A stretch of DNA of 64,000 bases from MGIIb-O2 sp002494975 (GCA_028355015.1 JAOMRN010000002.1:186001-250000), one strand, 5' to 3'. Counted from the first letter of the stretch, positions 43,232-51,955 are shown. Program-made: numbers and translations. Notes: a model not told the origin generated them from the letters alone.

Positions 43232-44170
43232 GTGGCAGCACTACCCCATGACAGGTCGCGGCTATTAGTGGAGCAAGGTATTCCAACTGTACTCTTCGTT
43301 AATTCAATTGATCGCTGGATTGAAACAATGATTGCAGATGATAGGAGTGGAGAGGATAAAGTATCTCGAATTGTCAACGCTAAAGTTATCGCAAAAGAGA
43401 GTGGGGTTGTTTGCGGCCATTTAGTAATTAATAGATTGATTCAGAATTATACAAATGATTGTTTTGTAGAGTGGATTATAGAAGAAGGTGGAAGGGTGGA
43501 GCCGGGAGATATTGTTGTGAAAATAAATGGCAATTCTTCTGAGATTTTAAAAATTGAAAGAGTATTATTGAATATACTGGGGAAACTATCAGGAATTACG
43601 ACTTCGACTCTAAAGTGGACCTCCGCTTCGGAAAATATTGGTGTTGCCTGCACAAGAAAAACTGAATGGGGGCTTTTAGATAAATGGGCTGTACATATTG
43701 GAGGGGGGTTGACTCATAGATTGGATAGAGGAGATGCTTTGATGCTAAAAGAAAATGACTTTGCATCTGCTAAAAAAGATCATGAGGGAATAATTGAGAC
43801 AATTGAACGTGTAATTTCTGAAATTGACCCGATAAGAAATTCTAGTTTCATTATCACAGAAGTACAGGATGAAGAACAGGCAATTGCAGCCGCTAAAATA
43901 TGGATGAGTTTGCAAAATAAAAATGAAAATTTACAACCTATTGTTTTACTTCTAGATAATATGGAAATTTCAGAAATAAATAGCACGATATTAAAGTTGG
44001 AATCTTTAGATTTAAGGAAATGGTGCGTATTAGAGGGTTCAGGTGGAATCTCCATTGATTCAATTTCCAAATGGAATACAAGTGGAGTAGACTTGATTTC
44101 AACTTCTGCCGTAAATAGAGGAGTTCCGCCTATTGATTTTTCTCTGATTATAGAAGGGGGTGAAAAATAA
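43232..44170 (+). CDS. nadC: Nicotinate-nucleotide pyrophosphorylase (quinolinate phosphoribosyltransferase)
   Basis: Converts quinolinate and PRPP to nicotinate mononucleotide, CO2 and pyrophosphate in NAD synthesis. The 312 residues include the segment ILNILGKLSGITTSTLKW (family: LN-x-[LM]-x-x-x-SGIAT), CTRKTEWGLLDKWAVHIGGGLTHRLDRGDALMLKEND with the GG-x-x-x-HR substrate-binding residues, and the C-terminal VDLISTSAVNRGVPPIDFSL. The start is GTG at 43232. Its stop overlaps the start of the phosphopantothenate synthetase gene by one base (TAATG), coupling NAD and CoA synthesis genes. The upstream gap to pcc1 is 85 bp. Confidence 0.95.
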   Translation: MAALPHDRSRLLVEQGIPTVLFVNSIDRWIETMIADDRSGEDKVSRIVNAKVIAKESGVVCGHLVINRLIQNYTNDCFVEWIIEEGGRVEPGDIVVKINGNSSEILKIERVLLNILGKLSGITTSTLKWTSASENIGVACTRKTEWGLLDKWAVHIGGGLTHRLDRGDALMLKENDFASAKKDHEGIIETIERVISEIDPIRNSSFIITEVQDEEQAIAAAKIWMSLQNKNENLQPIVLLLDNMEISEINSTILKLESLDLRKWCVLEGSGGISIDSISKWNTSGVDLISTSAVNRGVPPIDFSLIIEGGEK

Positions 44171-44952
44171 TGGCAAATATTCCAGATAGTCATCCGAGAA
44201 AGGCTTCGCTCCTTTCTAGACAACGAATAGTCGAGGCAACAAAAGATGGGCTTCTGGCAGATTCAGCCATGATTGCACATGGCAGAGGGGAAGCTTTTGA
44301 CTACTTACTAGGAGAGAAAACAACTGATTCTGCTAAATTAGCGATTAAAGAAGTAGCAGCGCGGCTAATTGCAGCGAAGAATCCTGTAATCTCTGTAAAT
44401 GGAAATACTGTAGTATTGGCGGGAAAAGCACTTATTCGAGTGGCAGCTATACTAAATTGTCCAATAGAAGTAAATATTTACTACAGGACTGATGAAAGAA
44501 TGTCGAAATTAAATTCTTTTTTAGAAAACCAAAAAGAATTATTATCTCAAGAAGATAACCCTAAGGGATGGAACGGAGATTGGAGTTCAGCAGTTATGTC
44601 TGTCAATATTCTTGGTAAAGTCGGCGATGGGAGGATTGAGGGCCTTGAAGGACCAAGGTCTATTTGTTCTGCAGAAGGGATTGAACGGGCAGATGTAATT
44701 CTAGTTCCTCTCGAAGATGGGGATAGATGTGAAGCTCTAATTAATTTAGGAAAACAAGTATTAGTAGTTGACTTAAATCCACTCTCAAGGACTGCCAAAA
44801 TGGCAACTGTCACTATAGTTGATGAAATCTCCAGAGCGGCAGAATTACTACTTGAATATACTATCAAGAATAATCAAAAACCTACAAAATGGAATAACAA
44901 TGACGTTCTAAATGAATCGTTAGAAATTATTGCAAGTAATGCAGACATCTAG
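44170..44952 (+). CDS. 4-phosphopantoate-beta-alanine ligase (archaeal phosphopantothenate synthetase)
   Basis: Archaeal CoA pathway enzyme of the COG1701/DUF137 family that joins 4-phosphopantoate and beta-alanine with ATP, replacing bacterial PanC. The 260 residues show family stretches SHPRKASLLSRQRIVEATKDGLLADSAMIAHGRGEAFDYLLGE, PVISVNGNTVVLAG and VEVNIYYRTDERM (as IEVNIYYRTDERM), with SAEGIERADVILVPLEDGDRCEAL and VVDLNPLSRTAK near the C-terminus. Pantoate kinase, which makes its substrate, is not in view. Translationally coupled to nadC. Its end overlaps the convergent dehydrogenase gene by 4 bp. Confidence 0.92.
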   Translation: MANIPDSHPRKASLLSRQRIVEATKDGLLADSAMIAHGRGEAFDYLLGEKTTDSAKLAIKEVAARLIAAKNPVISVNGNTVVLAGKALIRVAAILNCPIEVNIYYRTDERMSKLNSFLENQKELLSQEDNPKGWNGDWSSAVMSVNILGKVGDGRIEGLEGPRSICSAEGIERADVILVPLEDGDRCEALINLGKQVLVVDLNPLSRTAKMATVTIVDEISRAAELLLEYTIKNNQKPTKWNNNDVLNESLEIIASNADI

Positions 44953-46130
44953 AAATTTTCTTTCAATAATTTCTCACAACGGTCTGCAATTGCCATTCCA
45001 ACATCACTAGTAGATGCTGTGCCTCCGAGATCGTATGTCACACATCCGCCCTCAGCAAAGTGCTCTTCCATTGCTTGCATTAGAATATCCGCGCATTTAT
45101 CTAGCTCGGAATCATTCTTACGAAATCCAAGGGCTTCGAACATCATTTGCAATGATGAAAGTGTGGCCATAGGATTTACTGTGTTTTTCCCTGCATGCTT
45201 TGGCGATGACCCATGAACGGGTTCAAATAGCATGTGTTTTGGGCCTAAATTAGCACTTCCTGCCATACCCATTCCTCCTTGTAAAACAGATGCTAGGTCG
45301 GTTGCTATGTCTCCAAACATATTTGGTAAAACTACTACATCTAAAGTTTCAGGATCTCGCATTAGCCACATAGTGAATGCATCAATATACGCGTGATCAA
45401 TTTCAACATTAGGATGTTCGTTTTCAGCTATTTCATTAAATATCTGACGGAATAATTGGCAGCCTCGAGTAACATTTGATTTATCGACACAAGTAACTTT
45501 TTGTGCTTTGCCAAGTTTTTTCTGTCGATGTTCCGCTAAATCAAAAGCAAATTTAATGACGCGTTCACTTCCTTTTCTAGAGATAGGTCGCGCGTCCCAG
45601 GCAACTTCTCCGTCAAGGCCAGGGAATTTTTCGATTACCATTGGTTCATCTTTTTCTCCAATCGCTCTTTGGGACATACGCCTTAGCAACGAATGGTATA
45701 GCCCTTCTGTATTTTCACGAATCATTACCATATCAACTAAATCAGGATTCCAAATATCCTTATGTACGCCATGAACTTTATGTTTTATTCCTTGGAATAG
45801 TTTTACCGGACGTACATTCGCATAAAGGTTCAATCCAGAACGGAGCCCTAGAATTACTTGGCCGCCTGCAAGATCACCATTTGGAAGTCGTGCTCCCGGC
45901 CAACCTATTGCTCCAAGAAGAATTGCATCTGAATTATCTCTGCAATGTTCAAATGACCCCTCTGGCCATTCTTTTCCTGTTTCGAGATAATATTCTCCTC
46001 CGCAGGGAATTTCGGTGATTTCGAAGGAAATTGGGCTATTTTTCTCAAATACTGAAAGAACTCGCATGGCCTCTGCCATCACTTCTTTGCCTGTTCCATC
46101 ACCTGGAAGCACGGTCACTCGGTACTCGGC
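44949..46130 (-). CDS. Isopropylmalate/isocitrate dehydrogenase-family decarboxylating dehydrogenase
   Basis: NAD(P)-dependent beta-decarboxylating dehydrogenase of about 393 residues. From ATG 46130 it begins MAEYRVTVLPGDGTGKEV, the family start; the open frame to 46178 adds 16 residues. Substrate and metal segments are VMIRENTEGLYHSL, VTCVDKSNVTRGCQLF and YIDAFTMWLMRDPETLDVVVLPNMFGDIATDLASVLQGGMGMAGSANLG, with the nucleotide-binding loop EPVHGSSPKHAGKNTVNPMATL. The LRSGLNLYANVRPVKLF stretch favours 3-isopropylmalate dehydrogenase or the related tartrate/homoisocitrate enzymes over isocitrate dehydrogenase. No other leucine genes are nearby, so the substrate is open. Confidence 0.85.
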   Translation of the reverse strand, partial: AEYRVTVLPGDGTGKEVMAEAMRVLSVFEKNSPISFEITEIPCGGEYYLETGKEWPEGSFEHCRDNSDAILLGAIGWPGARLPNGDLAGGQVILGLRSGLNLYANVRPVKLFQGIKHKVHGVHKDIWNPDLVDMVMIRENTEGLYHSLLRRMSQRAIGEKDEPMVIEKFPGLDGEVAWDARPISRKGSERVIKFAFDLAEHRQKKLGKAQKVTCVDKSNVTRGCQLFRQIFNEIAENEHPNVEIDHAYIDAFTMWLMRDPETLDVVVLPNMFGDIATDLASVLQGGMGMAGSANLGPKHMLFEPVHGSSPKHAGKNTVNPMATLSSLQMMFEALGFRKNDSELDKCADILMQAMEEHFAEGGCVTYDLGGTASTSDVGMAIADRCEKLLKENF

Positions 46131-46231
46131 CATGAGTCGGGCAAATGCTTTTACTTCATCAATCCAACTATTGGACAATTGACAATTATCGACACGATAC
46201 TTGATAGACGTTCACCATAAACCAACTCACC

Positions 46232-46843
46232 ATGGACGGTACTTCGGATGACGGAGAGGGGAGTCCACGCATAGATGTTAGAGCGCTTCCTGAGTCTGTA
46301 GCTAGGCTCTGGGAAACTATGCTGAGACTTGACCCCTCATGGGATATTTCAACATGGTTGGATGAAAGAGCTAGTGAAGAGTTGCAGATGGTTGAAGGGC
46401 AACTTGGAAGAGAGAAATTGCGTTTAGAACAGCGACTACATCGACTAGAAACATTAGCAAAACGTCTCAAAAGACAGAGAGAAATTGCAGAGGGTGTTGT
46501 TTGGACCGACCCTCATCAAAAGAACCTCTTCGATATTTATGAACCTGAGGAAAAGAATAAAACTTCTTCAAATTTAGAAGAGGAGGAGGATTTTCCTGCT
46601 GTTGATTATACAAATTTAGAAATCGGCGATGATCCGCTTTTAGCAATAGTTGCTGAACATATAATGCATATCCTAGAATCATTAGCAGTAAAGGGAGAAG
46701 TTTCTATGCATTTTAATCTATTATTACAAGAATTAGGAGCAATTGGAATTAGAGAAGAAGAAGTTGATGAAGCAATAACTTGGTTATTACAAAGAGAGAT
46801 GATAATAGAGTTGGAACAAGATTACTTTTCTTTAGACATATAA
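46232..46843 (+). CDS. Conserved-looking protein with coiled coil and winged-helix-like C-terminus
   Basis: Not recognised; 203 residues. An acidic N-terminus precedes RLWETMLRLDPSWDISTWLDERASEELQ, then a strong coiled coil (REKLRLEQRLHRLETLAKRLKRQREIAE). After a Glu-rich linker, the C-terminal 70 residues (DPLLAIVAEHIMHILESLAVKGEVSMHFNLLLQELGAIGIREEEVDEAITWLLQREMIIELEQDYFSL) read as a winged helix with a final beta pair. This domain order suggests a DNA-bound or structural adaptor. It is divergent from the dehydrogenase gene and lies 74 bp upstream of the methyltransferase on the same strand, so the two may form a unit. Confidence 0.7.
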   Translation: MDGTSDDGEGSPRIDVRALPESVARLWETMLRLDPSWDISTWLDERASEELQMVEGQLGREKLRLEQRLHRLETLAKRLKRQREIAEGVVWTDPHQKNLFDIYEPEEKNKTSSNLEEEEDFPAVDYTNLEIGDDPLLAIVAEHIMHILESLAVKGEVSMHFNLLLQELGAIGIREEEVDEAITWLLQREMIIELEQDYFSLDI

Positions 46844-46917
46844 AACCGTGGGGAAAGAGAACCGATTTTAGCCGACTCATTCATAGAGGGGACCCTTGTC
46901 GCCTCCCCTGTATTTCT

Positions 46918-48885
46918 ATGGTTAGTGATGCATCCGGTTGGTACGCTAGGCTTGACAGAGAGTGTTCCGATAGGATTGAACAACTTGAAACATGGCTAGA
47001 TTCATGGGAGGAAGCAACTCGTCATGGAATTCCTATTGCCGCTACATTACCAAATCATTGGCCGACTTTACCAGCGGGATTACTTTCTGACCCAGGAGCA
47101 GTTCTAGATCATCTCCTAGCGCGAAATGAAGCTGAGAGTGACGGTCGCTCTCCAAGGGGTGCATATGCTACTCCAGCAAAATTTGCAGAAGCTATTCTTT
47201 CTGATGAATTAAAAAATACCCGTGAAGAAGTTTCTAAAGAACCTTCAGCAACTCTATCATTATCTGCTTTACCTCCTGGATTTAGGGCTTATGCACAAAA
47301 GTTCAATCAAGATGTTACTGAAGATCAAAATGAAAAATCGGAAGAAGACTCAGATGACTTACAAACACGTACAGGAATATCAATTCCTTTCGCTGATCCT
47401 TCTGTAGGCGCTGGTGTTTTTGCAGCTAGATTAATTAGAATTCATTCTGAGAGAAGTGAAAAATTTACTAATGAGGAAAGAAAGAAGGATACGTTGGTTT
47501 TGCTTAATGGTTTACAAATGTTGGATAATTCTGAAATTGCAATCAAATGTGCTCGTAGAAGAATTCTGATTGCATTATCTCGCTGCGATCTAGTGGACTT
47601 AGACGGTAAGGGAGATGCTGGGAAAATTGGAAGAAAGGCAGCAGAGAAAATTCTAGCTCAAACAGTTAGATGTGGTGATGCTTTAAGAGGCGAATGGCCA
47701 TGGGAAGAAAAACCCGGATTACTTGTTTGTAGACCACCTTGGCTGAGAATCAAAGACCGATTTAGAGGTCATCCGGATGGTAGTGGTTTGAGAAAAGAGC
47801 TATCTCGGCAATTAAGAAATACTACAAATAAAGATGGCACTAGGAGATTCTCAACTCTAAGAGGAAATGTTAATCTATATCGATTATTCTTAGAAAGGGG
47901 GATTCAACTTGTTAGAAAAGATGGCCGTGTGAGGATGATTGTTCCCGATTCCCTGTTGCGCGAAAAGAGCAGTATCCCTCTCAGGAAATTAATGGTTGAG
48001 AGCAACAGCTGGTCTTCTTCTTGGTCATTCCCTGAAAATCAAAGAATCTTCCCTGGCGTATCTCAAGGAGTATTGGTTATAGGAATTAGTAAAGGTGGCG
48101 AAACACAAAAGATGACTAGTTTCGGGCCTCTCCAAACTAACGAAGTAACTCCACAAAATGGGCTTGCTAACAACATCCCTACCTTCGACATGGAACGTGA
48201 ATCATGGAAAAGTTGGACTGATGGAAATTGGTCAGTACCTCGCATGCCTCGTGACACTTACGATAGAAGGAGAGTAGTTAGGGCAATCACTGAATTAGCC
48301 GAACAGCCGCGATTATCTGAAGAAAATAATTGGCTAAATCCTACTGGGAAACCAATAAGAGTGAGAGTGGGGGAAATTGATCAAACTAATTGGTCTGAGG
48401 ATATAATAAATTGGAAATCAGGTTCGAGAGGGACGCCTTTCATTAGAGGGACTCATTTCTCAACAAATGGTGAAGATATTACTATAGTACACCCAGCATA
48501 TGTTAGTGGAATTAAAGATGATTCTGTTCAAAGAACTCAGGCTAAATGGGTAGGACCGATACGCCCCAAGGGACAGCCAAGACTTGCATGTCAAGCAATT
48601 GTTAATGCTCAACTAGAGAGAAGATTGAGGTGGGCAGTGGTTCCTTCTGATTGTGTTCTAGGTAATTCTGTTAATTTCCTAGAATTACCTGCTGAAGTCC
48701 TAGAACGAATGTCAGAAGAACACGGGTCTGTCGATAAAGGATTAAATTGGTTAGCAGTACATCTAAATTCAGAAACTCTAGATCTTTGGTCGCGTGCATG
48801 GGCGGCTAATAATAACGTAAATAATTATGAAATAGAAAATCTACCTTTCCCTAAACCGAACAAAATACGCTCAATGGCAGTGTAA
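46918..48885 (+). CDS. Divergent N6-adenine-type DNA methyltransferase
   Basis: About 655 residues from ATG 46918; the open frame to 46780 overlaps the preceding gene and lacks domain character. SAM-binding motif I is seen as IPFADPSVGAGVFAARLI (DPxxGxGxF), preceded by RSPRGAYATPAKFAEAIL, the usual motif X of Eco57I/PglX-type enzymes. Motif IV is expected to be NPP[YFW], but reads CRPPWLRIKDRF, so the catalytic Asn/Asp is replaced by Arg. The middle has NVNLYRLFLERGIQLVRKDGRVRMIVPDSLLR, as in type I/IIG methylases, and the C-terminal half resembles a target recognition region (PFIRGTHFSTNGEDI). No restriction gene is adjacent; it may be an orphan or non-catalytic. Confidence 0.75.
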   Translation: MVSDASGWYARLDRECSDRIEQLETWLDSWEEATRHGIPIAATLPNHWPTLPAGLLSDPGAVLDHLLARNEAESDGRSPRGAYATPAKFAEAILSDELKNTREEVSKEPSATLSLSALPPGFRAYAQKFNQDVTEDQNEKSEEDSDDLQTRTGISIPFADPSVGAGVFAARLIRIHSERSEKFTNEERKKDTLVLLNGLQMLDNSEIAIKCARRRILIALSRCDLVDLDGKGDAGKIGRKAAEKILAQTVRCGDALRGEWPWEEKPGLLVCRPPWLRIKDRFRGHPDGSGLRKELSRQLRNTTNKDGTRRFSTLRGNVNLYRLFLERGIQLVRKDGRVRMIVPDSLLREKSSIPLRKLMVESNSWSSSWSFPENQRIFPGVSQGVLVIGISKGGETQKMTSFGPLQTNEVTPQNGLANNIPTFDMERESWKSWTDGNWSVPRMPRDTYDRRRVVRAITELAEQPRLSEENNWLNPTGKPIRVRVGEIDQTNWSEDIINWKSGSRGTPFIRGTHFSTNGEDITIVHPAYVSGIKDDSVQRTQAKWVGPIRPKGQPRLACQAIVNAQLERRLRWAVVPSDCVLGNSVNFLELPAEVLERMSEEHGSVDKGLNWLAVHLNSETLDLWSRAWAANNNVNNYEIENLPFPKPNKIRSMAV

Positions 48886-48894
48886 TAACATAAT

Positions 48895-48948
48895 CCGGAA
48901 AGGTCGTTTTCGGTTTCCGGTAATTATTTTCCATTCTCCGGTTTTTTT
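48895..48948 (+). terminator. Hairpin and T-run after the methyltransferase gene
   Basis: CCGGAAA at 48895-48901 pairs with TTTCCGG at 48914-48920 (7 bp, 12-base loop), and a run of seven T at 48942-48948 follows. Archaeal termination depends mainly on T-runs, so the T stretch is the likelier functional part. It separates the methyltransferase from the THEP1 operon. Confidence 0.5.
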
Positions 48949-49036
48949 GACTGTAAATGCCCAAACCCATTAATACATACGCTCGACCTCGGTGAAACCG
49001 TATTGCGTCCGAAAGCATACAAATGAAGGTAAAATT

Positions 49037-49597
49037 ATGGGAATATATCCGAAAATTGGTATCACTGGACTCCCCAGATCGGGTAAGTCTGCTGTTTTAC
49101 AGAAAGTAATACAAATGGTACAAGAGGAAAGAAAGAACAATTCCAGAAAAATGTATAAAGATATTATCGGAGGTGTTCAAACAGAAGCTATCGTAGAAAA
49201 CGGTGAGCGCGTGGGATATGCCTGTGTGAATGTTAGGACGGGTGAAAAAGGAGTAATTGCACACCGCAACATAGACTCCAGAAACAGGATTTTAGGATAC
49301 GGAATAGACCCAACCGAACTAGATAGAGTCGCTGTTCCTGCAATACTTGATGCTCTGGATGAATGTGAAGTATTAGTTATTGACGAGGTAGGTAAATTTT
49401 CTGTAGAAAGTGAAGCCTTTGTTGCTGCTGTTCGTGCGGCTTTAGAACATGATAAACCTACTTTGATGACCTTGCATAAAAAGAGTCGTCATCCACTTTT
49501 ACAAGATATACGAAGAAGAGACGATGGTAGAGTCCTCGAAGTTACTCCAGTTAATCGTGCCTTATTGCCATATAAAATTCATAAATTGTTGGAGTGA
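49037..49597 (+). CDS. THEP1-like nucleoside-triphosphatase
   Basis: P-loop NTPase of about 186 residues from ATG 49037, of the COG1618/THEP1 family that hydrolyses ATP and GTP. The Walker A GLPRSGKS is at the N-terminus (IGITGLPRSGKSAVLQKVI), with the THEP1-type GVQTEAIVENGERVGYACVNVRTG segment and VLVIDEVGKFSVESEAF as Walker B. The C-terminal TLHKKSRHPLLQDI matches the family. The open frame begins at 48992, but only hydrophilic residues precede the ATG. Its stop overlaps the GTG of the next gene by 4 bp. The biological role of the family is poorly known. Confidence 0.88.
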   Translation: MGIYPKIGITGLPRSGKSAVLQKVIQMVQEERKNNSRKMYKDIIGGVQTEAIVENGERVGYACVNVRTGEKGVIAHRNIDSRNRILGYGIDPTELDRVAVPAILDALDECEVLVIDEVGKFSVESEAFVAAVRAALEHDKPTLMTLHKKSRHPLLQDIRRRDDGRVLEVTPVNRALLPYKIHKLLE

Positions 49598-50028
49598 AAA
49601 ATTTCAATGAACCAGACAATATATTTTTCCGAATGGTGATTTATTTGGATTCGCCTGCAAACCGAATTCAAAGAGTTCTGATTGGAGTTACATCCGCTTT
49701 TATTTTAATGACGGCTTTGGCTATTTCTGAAGGACTGATTCAAATTCTTGATTGTGGAAAAAATATTTGCATAGATAGGAATGATTATGCTTTAGTATTC
49801 CCTATTATTTCTTTAATTGGTCTTCTTTTACTCTCAATAATGTATTTCTCTAGAAACAAGGAACATGAAGATGCGTTATTGGACAAATGGATTAGTAGGG
49901 AAAAAGAAGACGATATGAGATCTCGATTGAAACAAGAACAGTTAGAAGCCAGTGGAGATAGTATGGGCTCGGGTTGGTCGAAAATGGAAAAAGAACATCT
50001 AGAAATTAGTCTAGAAGAAGAAGAATAG
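49594..50028 (+). CDS. Small two-helix membrane protein
   Basis: Not recognised; 144 residues. Two membrane helices (VLIGVTSAFILMTALAISEGLIQIL and ALVFPIISLIGLLLLSIMYF) enclose a short loop with two cysteines (LDCGKNICIDR) that could form a disulfide if outside the cell. The C-terminal half is charged and helical, cytoplasmic, and ends in a Glu run. The GTG start overlaps the THEP1 stop (GTGA), which implies translational coupling and a possible joint function with the NTPase. A later ATG at 49633 would lose little. Confidence 0.6.
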   Translation: MKNFNEPDNIFFRMVIYLDSPANRIQRVLIGVTSAFILMTALAISEGLIQILDCGKNICIDRNDYALVFPIISLIGLLLLSIMYFSRNKEHEDALLDKWISREKEDDMRSRLKQEQLEASGDSMGSGWSKMEKEHLEISLEEEE

Positions 50029-50079
50029 CGAAGCGAAAACTTGACTCTTCGATTCTCATCGTAGGGGTTGGAGATTACC

Positions 50080-50463
50080 ATGAGCGAAGTGCCCGAGGGA
50101 CTAATTTATACAAAAGAACACGAATGGATTCGGCTAGAAGGGAATCAAATAACAGTTGGAATAACTGATTACGCGCAAAACGCATTGACTGATGTCGTCT
50201 GGGTTGAACTACCAGAAGTTGGAATAACTGTAAGCTCAATGGAGTCATTTGCAAGTGTAGAATCTGTAAAATCCGTTAGTGAAATATACGCGCCTATTTC
50301 TGGAGAAGTTATTGAGGTAAATGAAGACTTAGAAGACGCTCCTGAGACGGTTAATACCGACCCATATGGAGATGGCTGGATTTGTAAAATGACTGTTGGG
50401 GACATGGGAGAGTTGGACGCTTTGCTCGATGCTGCTTCATACAGGTCTCTAGTCGAGGAATAA
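50080..50463 (+). CDS. gcvH: Glycine cleavage system H protein
   Basis: Lipoyl carrier of the glycine cleavage complex, here 127 residues from ATG 50080. The lipoylated lysine is in FASVESVKSVSEIYAPISGEV near residue 65, the universal H-protein motif. The N-terminal YTKEHEWIRLEGNQITVGITDYAQNALTDVVWVELPEVG and C-terminal DPYGDGWICKM are standard. The open frame starts at TTG 50068, but ATG is preferred. P, T and L proteins are not in the window. It is 51 bp after the membrane protein and 3 bp before rnhA. Confidence 0.97.
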   Translation: MSEVPEGLIYTKEHEWIRLEGNQITVGITDYAQNALTDVVWVELPEVGITVSSMESFASVESVKSVSEIYAPISGEVIEVNEDLEDAPETVNTDPYGDGWICKMTVGDMGELDALLDAASYRSLVEE

Positions 50464-50466
50464 GTA

Positions 50467-51006
50467 ATGGCTTCTTCAGAAAAGATCTCTATTTATGTTG
50501 ATGGATCTTGTGAAGAAAATAAAAATGTCACTTTTCAAACACCTGCTGGTTGGGGTTTTTGTGTAGTTATCGGAGACACTGGGCTAGGGAAAGGACAAGG
50601 CGAAATAATAATCGAAAAAAGTGGTAAAGTTATTACCGAAATTAACTCAAAAGAATTTATTGGAGCGGAGGTTGGTTCGAATAATACTGCTGAACTATGC
50701 GCACTAGCGCATGCATTAAAGTGGCTAATAATAGAAGGTAGCGATACAAATGCAGTTATCAGAGGTGATTCACAATATGCGCTTAATATTGGCTCTGGAA
50801 TTTGGAAAGCAAAGGCAAATAAAGAATTGGCATTACATGTTCAGAAACTCTGGATAGAAGTTTCGTCTTTCCGTAATTTGACTCATGAGCATGTTAGAGC
50901 GCATAGAGGTCATCGTTGGAATGAAAGAGCCGACCATTTAGCGTTCCGTGCAATGCAGGGAAGAGAGCCATTGCCAGTACAATTTTGGAAACCGGGGCAA
51001 AGATGA
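50467..51006 (+). CDS. rnhA: Ribonuclease HI
   Basis: Cleaves the RNA strand of RNA-DNA hybrids such as R-loops and Okazaki primers. The 179 residues show the four catalytic acids: Asp in ISIYVDGSCEENK, Glu in SNNTAELCALAHAL, Asp in VIRGDSQYALNI, and the C-terminal Asp in HRWNERADHLAFRAM, with the flexible His in VRAHRGH. An insertion of about 25 residues follows the first strand compared with bacterial RNase HI. It begins 3 bp after gcvH, in the same operon. The neighbouring membrane protein gene converges on it with no gap. Confidence 0.95.
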   Translation: MASSEKISIYVDGSCEENKNVTFQTPAGWGFCVVIGDTGLGKGQGEIIIEKSGKVITEINSKEFIGAEVGSNNTAELCALAHALKWLIIEGSDTNAVIRGDSQYALNIGSGIWKAKANKELALHVQKLWIEVSSFRNLTHEHVRAHRGHRWNERADHLAFRAMQGREPLPVQFWKPGQR

Positions 51007-51417
51007 TTAATTATCGGATAAAACACTAATACTCAACAGCACGTATAGTGACTGAATCATCATTAACAATCCAATCAATGAAAGAATTAAAGAGGTTGGT
51101 TCGGGAAAAAATAGTCGGTCGATTCCGAGGAAATATGCTAATAATATGATTGTAAATGATACAAATAATTCTTTTTTTGCGGCGGATTTGGGATTCTTCC
51201 AAAGGTCCAACCAAGGCACTAAACCACGTCTTCTGAAGGTAAATTTGTACCAAGAGACATAAATCAGAGTTAATCCAACTAGACCAGAAACTCCTAGTGT
51301 AAATGAGTAAGATTCCCAAGGGCCTTGGAATGAAATTTTAAGGAATATCGTATTGAGAATTAGTATGGTTCCAAGAGAAAAATATGTGCGCCAATCTGGC
51401 CCCTCCCCCTCACTCAC
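51007..51417 (-). CDS. Four-helix membrane protein of unknown function
   Basis: Not recognised; 136 residues with about four membrane helices (YFSLGTILILNTIFLKISF, YSFTLGVSGLVGLTLIYVSWY, LFVSFTIILLAYFLGI, LILSLIGLLMMIQSLYVLL). A basic loop between helices two and three (KFTFRRRGLVPWLDLWKNPKSAAKKE) should lie inside the cell. No charged residue stands out inside a helix to suggest transport. The gene faces rnhA tail to tail and is divergent from the GNAT gene. Confidence 0.65.
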   Translation of the reverse strand: MSEGEGPDWRTYFSLGTILILNTIFLKISFQGPWESYSFTLGVSGLVGLTLIYVSWYKFTFRRRGLVPWLDLWKNPKSAAKKELFVSFTIILLAYFLGIDRLFFPEPTSLILSLIGLLMMIQSLYVLLSISVLSDN

Positions 51418-51494
51418 GACTGGACCTAAGATAAGTTAGATTTGAAGGCGCCGACAAAAGATAGTTTCTTCAATTATGATATGTACACAGATAT

Positions 51495-51932
51495 ATGCAA
51501 CACCGATTAGTGTGGTTGAATTCAATGGATGAAGACCATCTTGATTTAAGATTTAGAGTATTGAGAGTTGGTATGCCAAGAGGAAGTGAACATTATCCAG
51601 ATGTCGATAACGACATTCGTACTAAGTTTCTTTGTGCATATGTAGGTGAAAAAATGGTAGGATGTTCTACATTACAAGTTGATTCAAGAAAAGGATGTAA
51701 ATATAGAATAAGAGGAATGGCTGTTGATGCTGCTTTCAGAAATCTAGGAATTGGATCTGATATTGTTAAAGGTTTACAAGATGAAGCAAAAAAAGAAGAT
51801 ACTGGGATTTGGTGTAACGCTAGAATTCGTGCTGTACCAATGTATTCAAGATGTGGTTTTGAAATAGTTTCTGATATTTTTGAAATAGAAAATATTGGAC
51901 CACATTATGACATGCAATGGAATGCTGAATAA
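51495..51932 (+). CDS. GNAT-family N-acetyltransferase
   Basis: Predicted acetyltransferase of 145 residues, the core GNAT fold only. Motif A is IRGMAVDAAFRNLGIGSDIVKGLQDEA with the acetyl-CoA loop (R-N-x-G-x-G). The strand KMVGCSTLQVDS precedes it, and IWCNARIRAVPMYSRCGFEIVSD gives the C-terminal N-A-R-...-Y-x-x-x-G-F hallmark. Residues MQWNAE end the protein, probably folding over the active site. The substrate is unknown. The tRNA-Cys gene follows on the opposite strand after 23 bp. Confidence 0.85.
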   Translation: MQHRLVWLNSMDEDHLDLRFRVLRVGMPRGSEHYPDVDNDIRTKFLCAYVGEKMVGCSTLQVDSRKGCKYRIRGMAVDAAFRNLGIGSDIVKGLQDEAKKEDTGIWCNARIRAVPMYSRCGFEIVSDIFEIENIGPHYDMQWNAE

Positions 51933-51955
51933 GAGCTACGCTGGAAATAAAAATT

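Noticed and set aside
46780..46917. Upstream extension of the methyltransferase ORF
   Set aside because: Overlaps the end of the preceding gene in another frame and has Arg/His/Pro-rich sequence without conserved motifs; ATG 46918 fits motif X placement.
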